Positions 33,338-44,600 of a stretch of 64,000 nt of DNA are shown piece by piece. The notes under the pieces are model-generated. The model searched no databases. It was given only the letters and a program-made list of their open reading frames with translations, and had not been told where the DNA came from. Every line of letters starts with the position of its first letter. Positions within the stretch are counted from its first letter, which is position 1. The DNA is from Chamaecyparis obtusa (lineage: Eukaryota > Streptophyta > Pinopsida > Cupressales > Cupressaceae). The stretch spans positions 310,001 through 374,000 of the forward strand of contig BSBK01001294.1 in the NCBI GenBank assembly GCA_027943335.1. The letters run 5' to 3'. The translations under genes and the position numbers were made by a program.

Positions 33338-33546
33338 GGTGCTTGTTTACCAGGTTTTCACCGATTGAATGGATCAAGATCTTTTTTCTATTTTTAAAGC
33401 TTTTCTCTTTTTTTGCTACCAAGGTGCCTATTTGCTAGGTTTTCACCAAGGCACTTCTCTTCTTTTTGGATTTTTTTGTATTTTTCTTTTTTTCATTTTT
33501 TTCTTTTTCATATTATCAAGGTGCCTATTTTCTAGGTTTTCACCAA
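33338..33546 (-). repeat. Element C post-integrase repeats
   Basis: Three copies on the plus strand of a composite motif, GGTGCCTATTT then AGGTTTTCACC, at 33,338-33,362, 33,421-33,450 and 33,519-33,546, separated by T-rich spacers. It is the counterpart of the repeats after integrase in A and D. A single 'gaggatcatatttga' copy follows at 33,560. Confidence 0.8.
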
Positions 33547-33749
33547 GACAACATCTTTTTGAGGATCATATTTGAATGTTTTTCCTTTCTTCATGCTCAA
33601 TTTTCCACTATTTTTGTTCTTTTGTGCTTTTTCAAATGTTTTTGATATTTTAAGCTTTTCCAATGTTTTTGGTATTTTCAATATCTCTTTTGAATTATGT
33701 ACAATGAATATGATGCTCTCCATCTAATACTCTTTATACTCTTTCATCT

Positions 33750-34830
33750 ACCTTAGGTATAGAACCTCTTAAGATGTATGCTATTTATAGGTTCTTGTAG
33801 CTCTTCACCATCACAATCTGATAACTTGTATGTGCCAGTCCCAAAATCTTCAACAATGAGAAATGGTCCTAACCAGTTTGCTTCCCACTTTCCTTTTTTC
33901 TCTCTTTCTGCTTGGTTCTTGGGATTTTCACGCAACACTAGGTCACCTATTTGGAATGTCCTTGGCTTGATGTGTTTTTTGTAAGATCTTGACATTCTAT
34001 TCTGGTACACCTTTAAGTGATCAAAGGCTTCTTTCTATTTTTCATCCAAGAGTTCTAGTTCTTGTAGCCTAGCAACCCTATAGTCTTCCTCATTTATCAA
34101 TCCATGCATAGATATCCTCAAGGATGGAAGTTCTACCTCCAAAGGCAAAACTACTTCTATTCCAAAGACTAAGGAGAAAGGTGTAGCCCCTATTGGCATC
34201 CTTATGCTTGTTCTATACGCCCACAAGGTTGGGTTTATCTTGATATGCCAATCTCTACTAGAATTATCCACCGTTCTCTTCAAGATTTTCAATATATTTT
34301 TGTTTGTTGCTTTGGCTTGTCCATTACCTTGAGGGTAATAGATTGAAGATGAATGATGTATCATGTGAAATTTGGTGCACAATTCTGTTATGTCTTTGTT
34401 CTTGAAATGCCTTGCATTATCCGTTATGATGGAATGAGGTACGCCATATCTACAAATTATATGATTTAGGATAAACAAGGATATCTATTTGCCTGTTGAA
34501 GTTGATAAGGGTATAGCTTCCACCCACTTAGTAAAGTATTCCGTTGTTGTTATGATGAATTTATGCCCATTCAAAGATGGTAGATGAATCATTCCTATTA
34601 GATCTAGACCCCACTGATAGAATGGCCAAGGTGTTGTCATTGGATGAAGTTCTTGCGACGGTGCATGTATCAAATTTCTGTGGAATTGACACTTCTTACA
34701 AGTTTTTGCAAAGTTACAAGAATCTTTTTCCATGGTAGGCCAAAAATATCCTATCCTAAGAAGTTTCTTAGCTAAAGATAATTTGTTTGAGTGTGATCCA
34801 CAAATTCCTTCGTGAATTTCTCGTAAGGCT
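33750..34830 (-). pseudogene. Element C integrase
   Basis: HHCC module intact ('HEGICGSHSNKL' ... 'CKKCQFHRNLIHAP'). Core: 'WGLDLIGMIHLPSL' (first Asp), 'IITDNARHFKNKD' (second Asp present) and 'YYPQGNGQAKATNK', where the catalytic Glu is replaced by Lys. The C-terminal part has 'FQIGDLVLRENPKNQ' and ends 'EPINSIHLKRFYT' at 33,753. Stops at 34,485 and 34,035 split it. The Glu-to-Lys change is a single G-to-A transition. The protein would be inactive. Confidence 0.85.
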
Positions 34831-35129
34831 AAGTTTGATTCTTCCTATTCTAAACATCTAAGGAGCATTTCGTCAAGACTTTTTCGATACAATGTTTTAG
34901 AAATTATAGTATATTTGGTGGCTTGTCTAATGAAGCTTTTCTTTTGGTTTCTAGTTTGATTGGTAGGAAGGATTTGGTCTTTCAAATATGTGCAAATTGG
35001 TCCATACCAAGGTGAGTCAGTTGTAGTAAGTAGGAAAATGGTATAAGGATGGGTTGGGTTATACGCGGGTTGAGTCACTTCTTCTACCAAGAACTCGTAT
35101 CTATCACTCTGATCAGGCATCTGCAAAAG

Positions 35130-36140
35130 TTATGCTAAGGTTTCCATGGCGTCTGCTGTTTTGTTCTTTTCTCTCGGCACTTGTTCAAATGTGATGATTA
35201 TGAAATACTTCTTAAGATTATCCACCATGGTTTTGTAAGGTACTAATTTGTCATCTTTCGTCTGATATTCTTCATTGACTTGATTTATGACTAATTGTGA
35301 ATCTCCATATACCTTTAATTCTGTCACTTTCTACTCTAATGCCAACTTGATTCCAATAACCAAGGCTTCATATTTTTCTATATTGTCTGTACATGGAAAT
35401 AGAAATTTTTATGACTTAGGAATAGTGGATCCTTGAGGCGTGATTAGAAGTATGCCTGCTCCTGACCCATGGTGAGTGTAGGGACCATCAAAATAAAGCT
35501 GCCATGTTTTTGCCTCAACATTCACAATCTCTCCATCTGGGAATTCAACTTGTATAGGATGATCATCATGAAGTGGTGCTTCTACTAATTGGTCTGCAAT
35601 GACTTGTCCTTTAATTACTTTTCTGTCAACATATTCTATATCAAATTCACTTAGGATCATCACCCACTTTGCTAATCTTCCATTTAATGCTGTTTTGCTT
35701 AGTAGATATTTCAAAGGGTCAATTTTAGCAATGAGCCTTATCTTGTGGGCTAGCATATAATGGTGTAATTTTTAAGAAGCAAAAACTACATCCAAGCATG
35801 CCCTTTCCATGAAGGTATAGTTCAGCTCATATTTTACTAAGGTTCTACTAATGTAGTAGATTGCCTTCTCTTTTCCATTTTCATCCTCTTGTGCTAGAAG
35901 TGCCCCCAATGAATTCTCTGTTGCTGAAATGTACAAGATTAAGGGCTTTCCTTTGATAGGTGGCATCAATATTGGTGGATTCATGAGGTATGTCTTTAGT
36001 ATATTGAAAGCTTCTTCACATTTTTCATCCCACTTGAAGATTATATCTTTATGCAAAAGTTGGGTGAAATTATGGCATTTTTTTGCCAACTGAGAGATGA
36101 ATCTCCTAATAGATTGTATCCTTCCTTGTAAAGATCTCAT
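35130..36140 (-). pseudogene. Element C RNase H pair (degenerate plus archaeal-like)
   Basis: The first RNase H (36,140-35,600) has 'RTLVKYELNYTFMERACLDVVFAS' and 'LAKWVMILSEFDIEYV'. Its catalytic Asp region reads 'YISATENSLGALLAQ', without the canonical Asp. The second RNase H starts 'WQLYFDGPYTHHGSG' (Asp) and has 'VYGDSQLVI' (Asp) and 'NKTADAMETLA' (last Asp). In its middle, the segment before 'YEALV' reads Glu-Lys-Tyr, so the usual catalytic Glu position is probably Lys. Linker stops lie at 35,772, 35,409, 35,337 and 35,130. Further sequence to about 34,840 links to integrase. Confidence 0.8.
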
Positions 36141-37190
36141 CTGACTAATGGTTTTGGTGCTTCCATTTCCATTATGGCCTTCACTTTAGTAGGATCAACC
36201 TCTATCCCTTTGGCAGATACAATGTAACCTAGAAGTTTACCAGATTGAACTCCAAAGGCACATTTCTTTGGGTTAAGTCTTACTTTGAACTCCTCTAACC
36301 TTTCAAATTTTTTTGCCAAGATAGGTAGATGTTCTTTTCTTGAATGTGACTTAGCTAGTATGTCATCCACATAATCCTCCATGAACTTATGCATCATATC
36401 ATGGAATATTGTAGTAATTGCTCTTTGATAGGTTGCTTTGGCATTTTTCAAGCCAAAAGGCATGACATTCCAACAAAATGTACCCCGTGCACATGTAAAG
36501 GCATTTTTATCTTGGTCTTCAGGTGCTATCTTGATTTGATTATAGCCACTAAATCCATCCATGAGTGAAAACATGGAGTGTCCCATTGTTAGATCTACAA
36601 TGGCATCAATGCTCGAAAGTGGGAAATCATCTTTAGGACATGCCAAGTTTAAGTCCCTAAAATCCATGTAGATTCTGATGGACTTATCTGCTTTTGATAC
36701 TAACACTATATTGGAGATCCATTGTGCATAATCAATGGCTCTTATAAACCCCACCTTTAATAGCTTCTCTAACTCCACTTTAACAAGTAGGGCTATATGA
36801 GGGTGCATTTTCCTTAGTTTTTGCTTGACCGGTTTGGCTCCTTCCTTTATATTGAGATGATGCATTATAAAATTTGGGTCTAACCCCGACATATCATCAT
36901 AAGACCATGTGAAGTTAACTTGCTTTTCCTTAAAGAAATTGATGAACTCTATTCTTTCTTCACTTGATAGGGATGATGCTAAGTGGATGATCTTTGGCTT
37001 TGTTTCTGATCCAATGTTTATCTTTTCTGTTGGCTCGATTAGAATTGGAGACCTTTCTTCATAGTGATCTGGTAGAACATCCAAACTCCCTTCTATAGGT
37101 TCCTTAATTGGGTTTTCACCTTTAGAAACATCCTTTATTTCTTTATTTATTTCTTTTGGATCTGAGAGATATTGCAATTTTAAGGTCTAA
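36137..37190 (-). pseudogene. pol: Element C reverse transcriptase
   Basis: A nearly clean 346-codon frame from 37,177. N-terminal 'FTWSYDDMSGLDPNFIMHHL' and 'KPVKQKLRKMHP', then palm motifs 'FSLMDGFSGYNQIK', 'MPFGLKNAKATYQRA' and catalytic 'YVDDIL' (about 36,370), and thumb 'LNPKKCAFGVQSGKLLGYIVS'. No frame-breaking change lies inside RT. Coding similarity stops just upstream of 37,177, so gag and protease are missing. It is the best preserved RT in the window. Confidence 0.9.
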
Positions 37191-38530
37191 GAAATAGGGT
37201 TTATCTATGAATAAAGGTTTCCAAAATTTGTCTAAATCCATAAAACCCTAGCCATTTCTATTTCTCTGTTACCTTTTTTGGGCCACTTAAGTCTTTATAA
37301 CCTATGTGTTATAATTTTCCTCTTGGCGGGTTCTTTTCCTAAGTTTTTATCTACCTAACATCGACGCTTTATTTCTCCTAAGTCTATAGCCCCAATGACC
37401 TTTAATATTTTCCCTAAGTCTCGATGATTATTTTACAAAGGTTTCAACACTTTATCAAGACACTTATCTCCTATTTTAATCCAATGGTGGTCACATAGCC
37501 GCAAATAAAAGATGTAGGGAGATTAACCAATGTGGCATTGTGACATCCATTGATGCATTGACAACTAAGTCTATCTGTTAGGTAGGACCGATTACCTCAA
37601 ATTTACTACAATCGTCCGATTGTGAAAATCTATTAGTGTACATTCATTGGGCCCAGTGAATAAATATTGTAACAAACTGACATCTTTCTCAAGATCTGAT
37701 GGCTATCATATTTCCACAAATAAAAGATGATCAGACATTTGTGCTTGCGGCATTGCGATAGCTGTCAATTTGGTATCAAGTCATTGGGATGTAATAGTGG
37801 GTCCAATCAGATGGTGTGATGGGTCTGATGCTAGGTGTTGTAGATATGTTTGATTTTCATTGGTCATGAAGGATGGTGACATGGAGGTTGTCACTAGGGC
37901 TGAGGGTTTCAGTGTGTTAAAGGGACACCATATGTAAGTTAATCTAATGGTTGTCACATTGCTATGAAGAAAAGATGCATGAGGTTTTAACCATTGTGGC
38001 AACATGACAGTCATTGATTCTCTCTTAAGTGAAGATCGACAGTCCTGATTTAAAGACCGATGAAGATGATAGGTCCACTGCCAGGTGTAGTGGATGTGTT
38101 CTTTTCTGATTGGCCAAGGAAAATGATGATATGGATAGATATTTTAAAAGGCTTAGTTGACTGTTGCCAAATTATGAGAACCGTTCGATGTGCCAGGAAG
38201 GAATAAGATCGATGACCATGTTTTAAACCTGATAAACTATCTATTTTCAGTTATATTTAAATTTTGATTTGAGGGTTTCCAAAAGGAAAGAGGTGTCAGC
38301 ATGCCATAGGAAAATGATCAAATATATTTCTTTCCAGGCCATAAAGGGGTAAGATTTGTAGTTGAGAATTGAATGAGCTCTGAGGTGGTTGAGCCGAATA
38401 TGATCAGATTTTGTGGCCGCCTTGAAGCTTGATATTTTGCAGATGGTTTTTTCTGGATGTAGCATTAATGTTTTGGACCAAGTTGTCAAAGAATTCATTT
38501 CTTGGTACGCAGAGGTAGCTGATATATTTG
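37191..38530. repeat. Diverged tandem repeat region (~216-245 bp units)
   Basis: Three related units can be followed on the plus strand at about 37,480, 37,695 and 37,940. Each contains 'atc.atgg.tgtcacat', then 'aaaagatg', then 'cattgtgac/catgacag'. The later half of units two and three also matches ('ctaggtgttgtagatatg' against 'caggtgtagtggatgtg'). Spacing is 216 and 245 bases. No coding sequence. It lies upstream of the TATA box of element E's LTR and may be part of a long LTR. Confidence 0.5.
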
Positions 38531-39726
38531 TGGTGATGTTGTTTTCTGTAGAGATAAAGGAATCATACCCTAAATTGCAATTTAACTGCTAGGGGTTTTA
38601 ATGTAAAGATATCAGATTTGTCTCTGATATTTCTTGATTATTATTAGGATCTTTCTCCCTATCACTTCTGTAATGAATTAGTTCTTGATTTCATGTTGTA
38701 GTAGTTGATAGTGCTTCCCTAATTATTCCCTAAATGACCCTAAGCTTGTAGCAATCCTTGTTCATATAAAAGGATTCCCAAGGTCATTTAGAAGAAGTTC
38801 TTTTCATCATTGAGAAAAAGAATCATTTGCAAGAAACCAAAGATAGACTTAGTTCTATAGGCTTTCATCCAAGGATTGGTAGAAGAGGTCTACAACCTCT
38901 CTATTTTACAAAGATCTTAATGAATCTACATTTGTCTTGTCTATTTTGTGGAATATATTTATGCTCAATAAATCATGCATGTATTAGTTTGTGGCAACTT
39001 ATATAAGGATTTCAATAATTGCTTTGAATCTTGTCTCATGTTTGATGGTTTTTTATTTCCTATTATCTTGTGAGTTGATGACCTCAAGATCAATAGCTGT
39101 AGACATAGTCTGTATGTTTTGTTGTTAACTTGAAAAGTTAAGTAAATGCTTAATATAACCTAATAGAATAGCAGGGTATTAAGGAGGATATTTGTAAGTA
39201 GTGAGATTCTCATTTGATTTTCATTTGCAAGGTGAATGATAAGAATAAAAAAACATAGTGAGGAGTTGTTTTGAATATGCCCAATGGATAAGGGACTAGT
39301 CGCATACATTTTGTCAAAACATATGTTCTTTCTTTTTTAACAATTCTACCCCTAAACAAACAAATCAAATTCTAAATCTTTAAGTCTGTAATTGTGGACT
39401 TAATAGAAAAATCCCTTGCTTTATTTGTGAGAAACTTGATAGTGTTCTTAGCTTCACATCCTATCCCTTTATGTCACAAATAACAAGATGTATTATGGGC
39501 ACATATCTGCTTTGTGAGGATTAGTAAAAGGACTGAGATTAAGTGATCCTAATCCTAGGTGCACCAGCCTAAATTTTGCAGAGTTCAAAGTGTATAAAGC
39601 CTTAGTGCTTTTTTCATTGGTCCTTGTTCTTGTATGAATGTACTGATTGTGGGAAATAAGATACCCCACAAGTGCTTCTCTACATTAATAAAGGTAGTTA
39701 AAATCTTGCTAAACCAAGAGCCAACA
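38531..39726 (+). repeat. Element E 5' LTR (start uncertain)
   Basis: The right end is secure: CCAACA at 39,721-39,726, then AAA and a primer site. A TATA box (catataaaagg) lies at 38,763-38,773. The start at 38,531 is only a guess based on a TGTTGTTTTC sequence; no 3' copy is available for comparison. The LTR could also extend left into the tandem repeats. Confidence 0.5.
38763..38773 (+). promoter_or_regulatory. TATA box in element E LTR
   Basis: CATATAAAAGG, about 960 bases before the LTR end. It is the probable transcription start region of element E. Confidence 0.5.
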
Positions 39727-39729
39727 AAA

Positions 39730-39747
39730 TGGTGACTCTTCTAGGGA
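39730..39747 (+). other. Element E primer-binding site
   Basis: TGGTGACTCTTCTAGGGA, three bases after the LTR end. It resembles the TGGCGACTC..GGGGA sites of Tat/Ogre-type elements, with a few transitions. Confidence 0.65.
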
Positions 39748-39949
39748 ATAGAGATGATATAGTCATGATGAATCTAGATTGAAGATCTTTGGTATTAGAA
39801 ATTTGTGCTAAAATAATGTGGGTACAAGTAGAGCTAGACTGTTGGCAAACTTATTTATCTTATCCAGTTTTTACCATTGGAAGATTAGAGTCAAAATATA
39901 AAAGTTTTACATCTTCTCACTAAGTGTGAGTGGCGATTTTGAGAAATTT

Positions 39950-42573
39950 TGCAGTAGTGCTGAGAAAATTAAAATATCAAAATATTTATCAAAGAATTAC
40001 CAGGGCCAGAAGGAAGGATCATCCTGAAGATAGGTTGTAGGGTGAGCTCCCAAGTACTTCTAGGGCTTGTCAACCAAGAGCTGATAAGAATGCTGAAAAC
40101 ATGCCTTAGGCATGGAGACAAAAAAATAAAAATGAAGATGATCAAGTCCACACCAGTCAAGTTGGTAATATGTCAGAATATAAAGAGGCTACTGACTTGG
40201 GATTAGGTCAGTATGAGGATTATGATTTTCCTCCAGAGAGAGGGGAAGGAAGATCACAATATAATAAAGGCATGATCCCAAATAAAACTCTTGAAAATGA
40301 TAGAAGGTTAAGAAGTAAAAGTAGGAGTAGACAAGATTTTTATCCTCATTTTGCTCTTGGTACTTCTCTACCCCAAGGCCTTCACATCTCAGAAGGAAAA
40401 CAAGATGAAGTTCATGATGAATATTCAAACTTTGAAACAAATCTCCCAAAATCTAAAGAGATATCTGAGGATGTTTATGAGTTGGAGAGAAGAATCTAAG
40501 AACAAGCTGCCATTAGACAATAGAGGGAAAAATAAAAAGAAGATAAAATACGACAAGCTATGATGAGAGATGAATAGTTAAAAAGGTAGTTGTTAGATTT
40601 AGAAGCAATAAATTATGTCCCAATACCTAAAAAAACAAAAGAACATCTTGTTATCCAAAAAGTATGTGAAGTAAGAAAACATAGGGATAAATGTAAACAA
40701 AAGGCTATTGGGATTACAATCAATGAACCTGTAAATGATAAGGATCCTTTGGACCCAGTATCAAGGTTAGAGGTTGACCTTGAAAATACTAGGAGAAAGA
40801 ATGAAAAAATGGCCAAGGAACTTGAGAAAGTAGAACTTGAAGCTGCTTCTTTAGAGATGAAAAAGAAGATTAGCTTTCTCAAGAAATCCTTAGGGCCTCC
40901 AAATACTATGCTTGGTGCTAACTCTAGAAACTTTGACAACCAGAATGCTATTGAAACATAGGTGGTTGTTACAAATGCTACCGAAACATCAAATAAAGCA
41001 TCTACTTCTCAAAATGATGGATCATTAAAAAGGAGACCAGTTCATATGGAAAGGTATAGACAACTCCTTTTTAATGGTATTCTTGGTTATCCAAATTTGA
41101 TTCCTAAAAAAATTAGAGAAAAAATTCCAAAGTTCACTTGAAATAATGTTGTTACATGTGAGAAACATTTAAATAATTTCATTGATATAATAGATGACTA
41201 TGAGATTGAACATGAAGATGTCATTATGAAATTATTTGTTCAATCATTAATCGAGGATGCTAGAGACTGGTTTAGAGGACTCCCTTATGATTGTATTGGC
41301 TCTTGAGATGATTTTATAAATTTTTTTAAGGAAAAATATGGTGATAAAACAAATGAGGGTTTTATGTTGAATGATTCAACAATACTAAGAAAAACCAAAA
41401 TGAGGAACTCCTTGAGTTTAATGTAAAATTTCAAAAGGCAATGCATAAGATTTTCCAAGTTATGAAACTAGATTATAAACTTTGTATGAAAACATATCTC
41501 AATGCCTATGATGCAAACATGGGATACTTGCTTAGAGATTAAAATCCTAGAACCATTAGGGAAGCCCAGAGATATGCTGTAAATATTGAAAGTAACAGGA
41601 GGGTATCAGGTAAGCTAGGAAGGAGAGAAGAGCCTAAACCTCCTAAGTTTGGAAAGAAAGAATTGGGTAAAGTCTCTGATATAAAGCCTAGGGAGGAGGA
41701 AAATTTGAAACAAATCCTAAATGCATTGAAGGATTTGAAACCTGGTGAAAAAAGAAATAGGTCTCAAAATAATGGTAAGCCTCCTTTCAATAACTTCGAT
41801 AGGTAGCCTAGGTTGTAGAATTTCCCTACCATACCCAATGGAAGGATGGAAGGCTTGCAATCCCAGAAAGAAAGGATAAACCAAATTATAAAACCCCTGA
41901 TCCTTTGTAAAGGCACTCTATTAACGTGACATATGATGTCCCATGGTGCATAGTTTTCCAGTCCCCACATGATCCTGATTAGTGTGCAATTTCTCAAAAT
42001 ATAAGTGCAAATGAGGAGCAGGAAGGGGAGGAAGATGAATCTTATGATGACTGGGGTTGTGCTATGACAATTTCACAACTATGGGAGGAAGTTGATTCTA
42101 CAGAAGAAGATGAAAACCAAGATGCATCATATTCCCAGAGTAGAAAGGAGATATATCATCAACATGTCTTTTCTGATGAAGAAGAAGATATTGAAAATAT
42201 AATTTGCAATACAGAGGAAGGTGATGAGCCTATTGTATTAAGAAGGCCTTCTAATAAAGAAATAGCTCAAATCACTTCTGACATGGTTACTCAGGCTAGG
42301 GGTAATTATGCTATGAGAAATAGAATAGTTGGTAATGCAGATGGTAGACCAACAAGTGCATTTATTAAGAAAATTCAAGAGGACACTAAGAAAGCACAAG
42401 ATAAAATTAAGGATGTTGATAATGTTAGGAAGATGAATATAAAAAGAGGAGAAAAGCTAGGTCATTCAAACAATATATATAGAGTAAAGGTGAAGACACC
42501 AATGACAAGTATCCCTATTCCCCAAATTGAGAGTAAGCAAAAAAAGGAAGACAAGTTACATCTTTCATCATAG
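39950..42573 (+). pseudogene. gag: Element E gag
   Basis: The first part (39,950-40,960) is Arg/Lys/Glu-rich with a coiled coil ('LENTRRKNEKMAKELEKVEL'). A capsid-like gag core follows at about 41,040-41,500, with the conserved 'LFVQSLIEDARDWFRGLP' and 'FINFFKEKYGDK' blocks. A degenerate metal-binding-like motif is visible at 41,940 ('WCIVFQSPHDPD-CAI'). It ends in an acidic then basic linker (42,064-42,573). At least ten stops and one or more frameshifts break it (40,498, 40,522, 40,959, 41,140, 41,306, 41,424, 41,985, 42,571). Confidence 0.75.
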
Positions 42574-43300
42574 GTTGGGGATGAAGGCATGTTTCAAAAA
42601 AGGTAGGATTTATCTAAATACACACCTATTGATATGAATCAGTTCTTATCTCACATAATAGTTAAGGTTCCATTAATGGAAATGACAAGAATAGGTGAGC
42701 AAAAAAAGAAGGCCCTTACATGGATAAATGGTGTTCTTTCAATAAATGTTCAAAAGGCAGAAAATACTAAAACAACAAGGGGGAAAAAAGATAAATCTAA
42801 ACAGAAGGGGAATGATATTGAAGAAATTATTTTGGAAATACCCCATATTTATCTAGATACAAATGTTGTCAGTACTTCTTTGGGAACTATTAATCCTTTT
42901 TTCTTAACTCTAGTCATAAATGGAAAAATGTTAAAAAATTGCATGATAGATTTTGGAGCTTCCAATACAGTTATGTCTGCTGAGGTCATGGGAACAATGG
43001 GAATTCAAGTGGGTACTCCTCATAGGAGATGTCAGGCTATGTATTATAGAGAGGTACCTATCATTGGTACAATTAAGGCCTTGCCTTACAAACTTGTAGC
43101 TTAGCCTGACATACAACTAACTATGAGTGTACTAGTTATTCACATACTGCCTCAATATGGAATGTTATTGTCAAGAAAATGGAGTGCAGCAATGGGAGGA
43201 AGTATATAGTGTGACTTATCTTTTGCAACCTTTAAAATTTCTGGTCAACATGTTAAGGTATCTAGGGAAAAAAGAACTTCCCATATGATTGAAGAAAAAA
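42574..43300 (+). pseudogene. Element E aspartic protease
   Basis: The active site reads 'NCMIDFGASNTVMSAEVM' (42,943-42,990). The expected Ser of Asp-Ser-Gly is Phe, a single C-to-T change. The downstream 'LPQYGMLLSRKW' block matches the typical end of the domain. A TAG at 43,102 (Gln or Trp expected) and another at 43,207 interrupt it. The equivalent domain of element B keeps the intact Asp-Ser-Gly. Confidence 0.75.
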
Positions 43301-43860
43301 CAAAAAATGAAAACATGAATTGTTTCCTTGACACTGATGTTAATTCTTTTCAAGTACAAAGCCTAAAGGTTGAAGGAAAAGATGAACCTTTACTTTTGTC
43401 TGATGATAAGGAGAATTTGATAGATCAAGATGGTTTATGGACCATGTACTTTGATGGTGCAAGCTCTAAGGAGGGAGTTGGTGCAGGTGTGTTGCTAATT
43501 GCTCCTACTGGAAGGACATTTAAGTATTCATTTACTTTAATGTTCCCTTGTACAAAAAACACTACAGAGTATGAGGCTCTATTAATAGGGCTTAGGTTGG
43601 TTTAAAAACACAAAATAAAAAACATTAGAGCAATTGGAGATTCAAGTAAGATCCAAATATGTGTCAAAGATGATATACTGAAACAATACATAAATACAAT
43701 TTGGGATGAGATAGAGGGTTTTGATGCTTTTGGTATTGAGTGGATCGACAGAAGTAAAAAAAAAAATGGTTGACTTGCTTGCAAATATTACTTTAAAACC
43801 AAAGGATATTACATTTGATGGAATTTCCAAAATTGAGATTTAGTATAGACCTTCTATACT
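43285..43860 (+). pseudogene. Element E RNase H placed before RT
   Basis: 'LWTMYFDGASSKEGVGAG' (Asp), 'NTTEYEALLIGLRLV' (Glu), 'IRAIGDSSKIQI' (Asp) and, after a frameshift at an A-run (43,756-43,767), 'MVDLLANI' (last Asp). All four catalytic acids are visible. A TAA at 43,603 and the A-run frameshift interrupt the chain. It lies between protease and RT, as in element B. Confidence 0.8.
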
Positions 43861-43889
43861 AGACAACATTTAAAATTGGTAGTTTTTTG

Positions 43890-44600
43890 AAGATGATTTG
43901 GACATCTTGAGATTTTTACACTCTGAGGTCGATCTTGAGGATAGAGAACTAAATTTCAGTGGGTATGTGGAAACTTCAAATGGTAAGCATACTGTTCTTC
44001 ATAGGGAAGTCTTGCAATTAAAAACAAACAAGGTCCCAAAGGGTTTGGTTGTTCTTGAAAGAGCATTTGATAACAATGATAGGTTCTTTTTAATAGAAAA
44101 TGTGGATAAGCCAGAGAATCTAGAGGAAATTAATTTAGGGATAGTTGAAACTCCAAAAAATATATATATCGGGGAAAAATTATCTCCCAAAATAAGAAAG
44201 TCCCTGATTGATCTTCTTAGGAAATATAGGCATGTCTTTGCATGGTCTTATGATGATTAGAAATCCTATAGACAAGATTTTTTTCAGCATGAGATTTCTT
44301 TGAAAGAAAGAACAAAGCCTTCCAAACAAAATTTAAGACCTGTGAACCCTATTTTGGCACCAAAAATGCAAGAAGAATTAAAGAGAATGAGTGATGCAGG
44401 CATCATTCAACCTATTAGGCATTCGACATGGGTTTCAAACTTGGTCCCTCTAAGGAAGAAAAATGGAGACATTAGGCTTTGTGTTGACTTTAGAAATTTG
44501 AATATGAACTCATTAAAGGATAACTATGGCTTACCAAATATGGAGGCCATGTTACAAAGAGTTACTAGTTCAGAGATGATGTCTATGATGTCTTAGGGAT
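43890..44600 (+). pseudogene. pol: Element E reverse transcriptase, N-terminal part only
   Basis: A linker with 'LQLKTNKVPKGLVVLERAF' and 'FAWSYDD' leads to RT: 'TWVSNLVPLRKKNGDIRLCV' and 'LNMNSLKDNYGLPNMEAM'. The sequence breaks after 'SMMS', where 'SMMDGFSGYNQ' is expected; the following bases look like a scrambled version of that box and then lose similarity. The catalytic YxDD is absent. Stop at 44,258. Confidence 0.8.

Larger units (their letters stand above)
26024..37190 (-). mobile_element. Element C: Tat-like gypsy, gag and protease missing
   Basis: In minus-strand order: RT, degenerate RNase H, second RNase H, integrase, the GGTGCC/GGTTTTCACC repeats, an ATGCA-rich stretch, a plant-mobile-domain ORF on the opposite strand, an array of GTCACCT words, hairpin, purine tract and LTR. 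The 5' part (LTR, gag, protease) is absent: recognisable coding starts about 70 residues before RT at 37,177. Solo LTR I is inserted near the antisense ORF. The polymerase is closest in sequence and order to elements A and D. Confidence 0.85.
38531..44600 (+). mobile_element. Element E: gypsy element with RNase H before RT, 3'-truncated
   Basis: LTR end, primer site, gag with acidic spacer, protease, archaeal-type RNase H and the first part of RT lie in order on the plus strand. This is the same order as element B and unlike A, C and D. Similarity stops at about 44,600, inside the RT 'DGFSGYNQ' box. No catalytic YxDD, gypsy RNase H or integrase was found downstream, so more than half of pol is missing. 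Confidence 0.82.

Noticed and set aside
33369..33575. Phe-rich plus-strand frame in the post-integrase repeats of C
   Set aside because: Arises from T-runs between repeat copies and cannot be a membrane protein gene of note.
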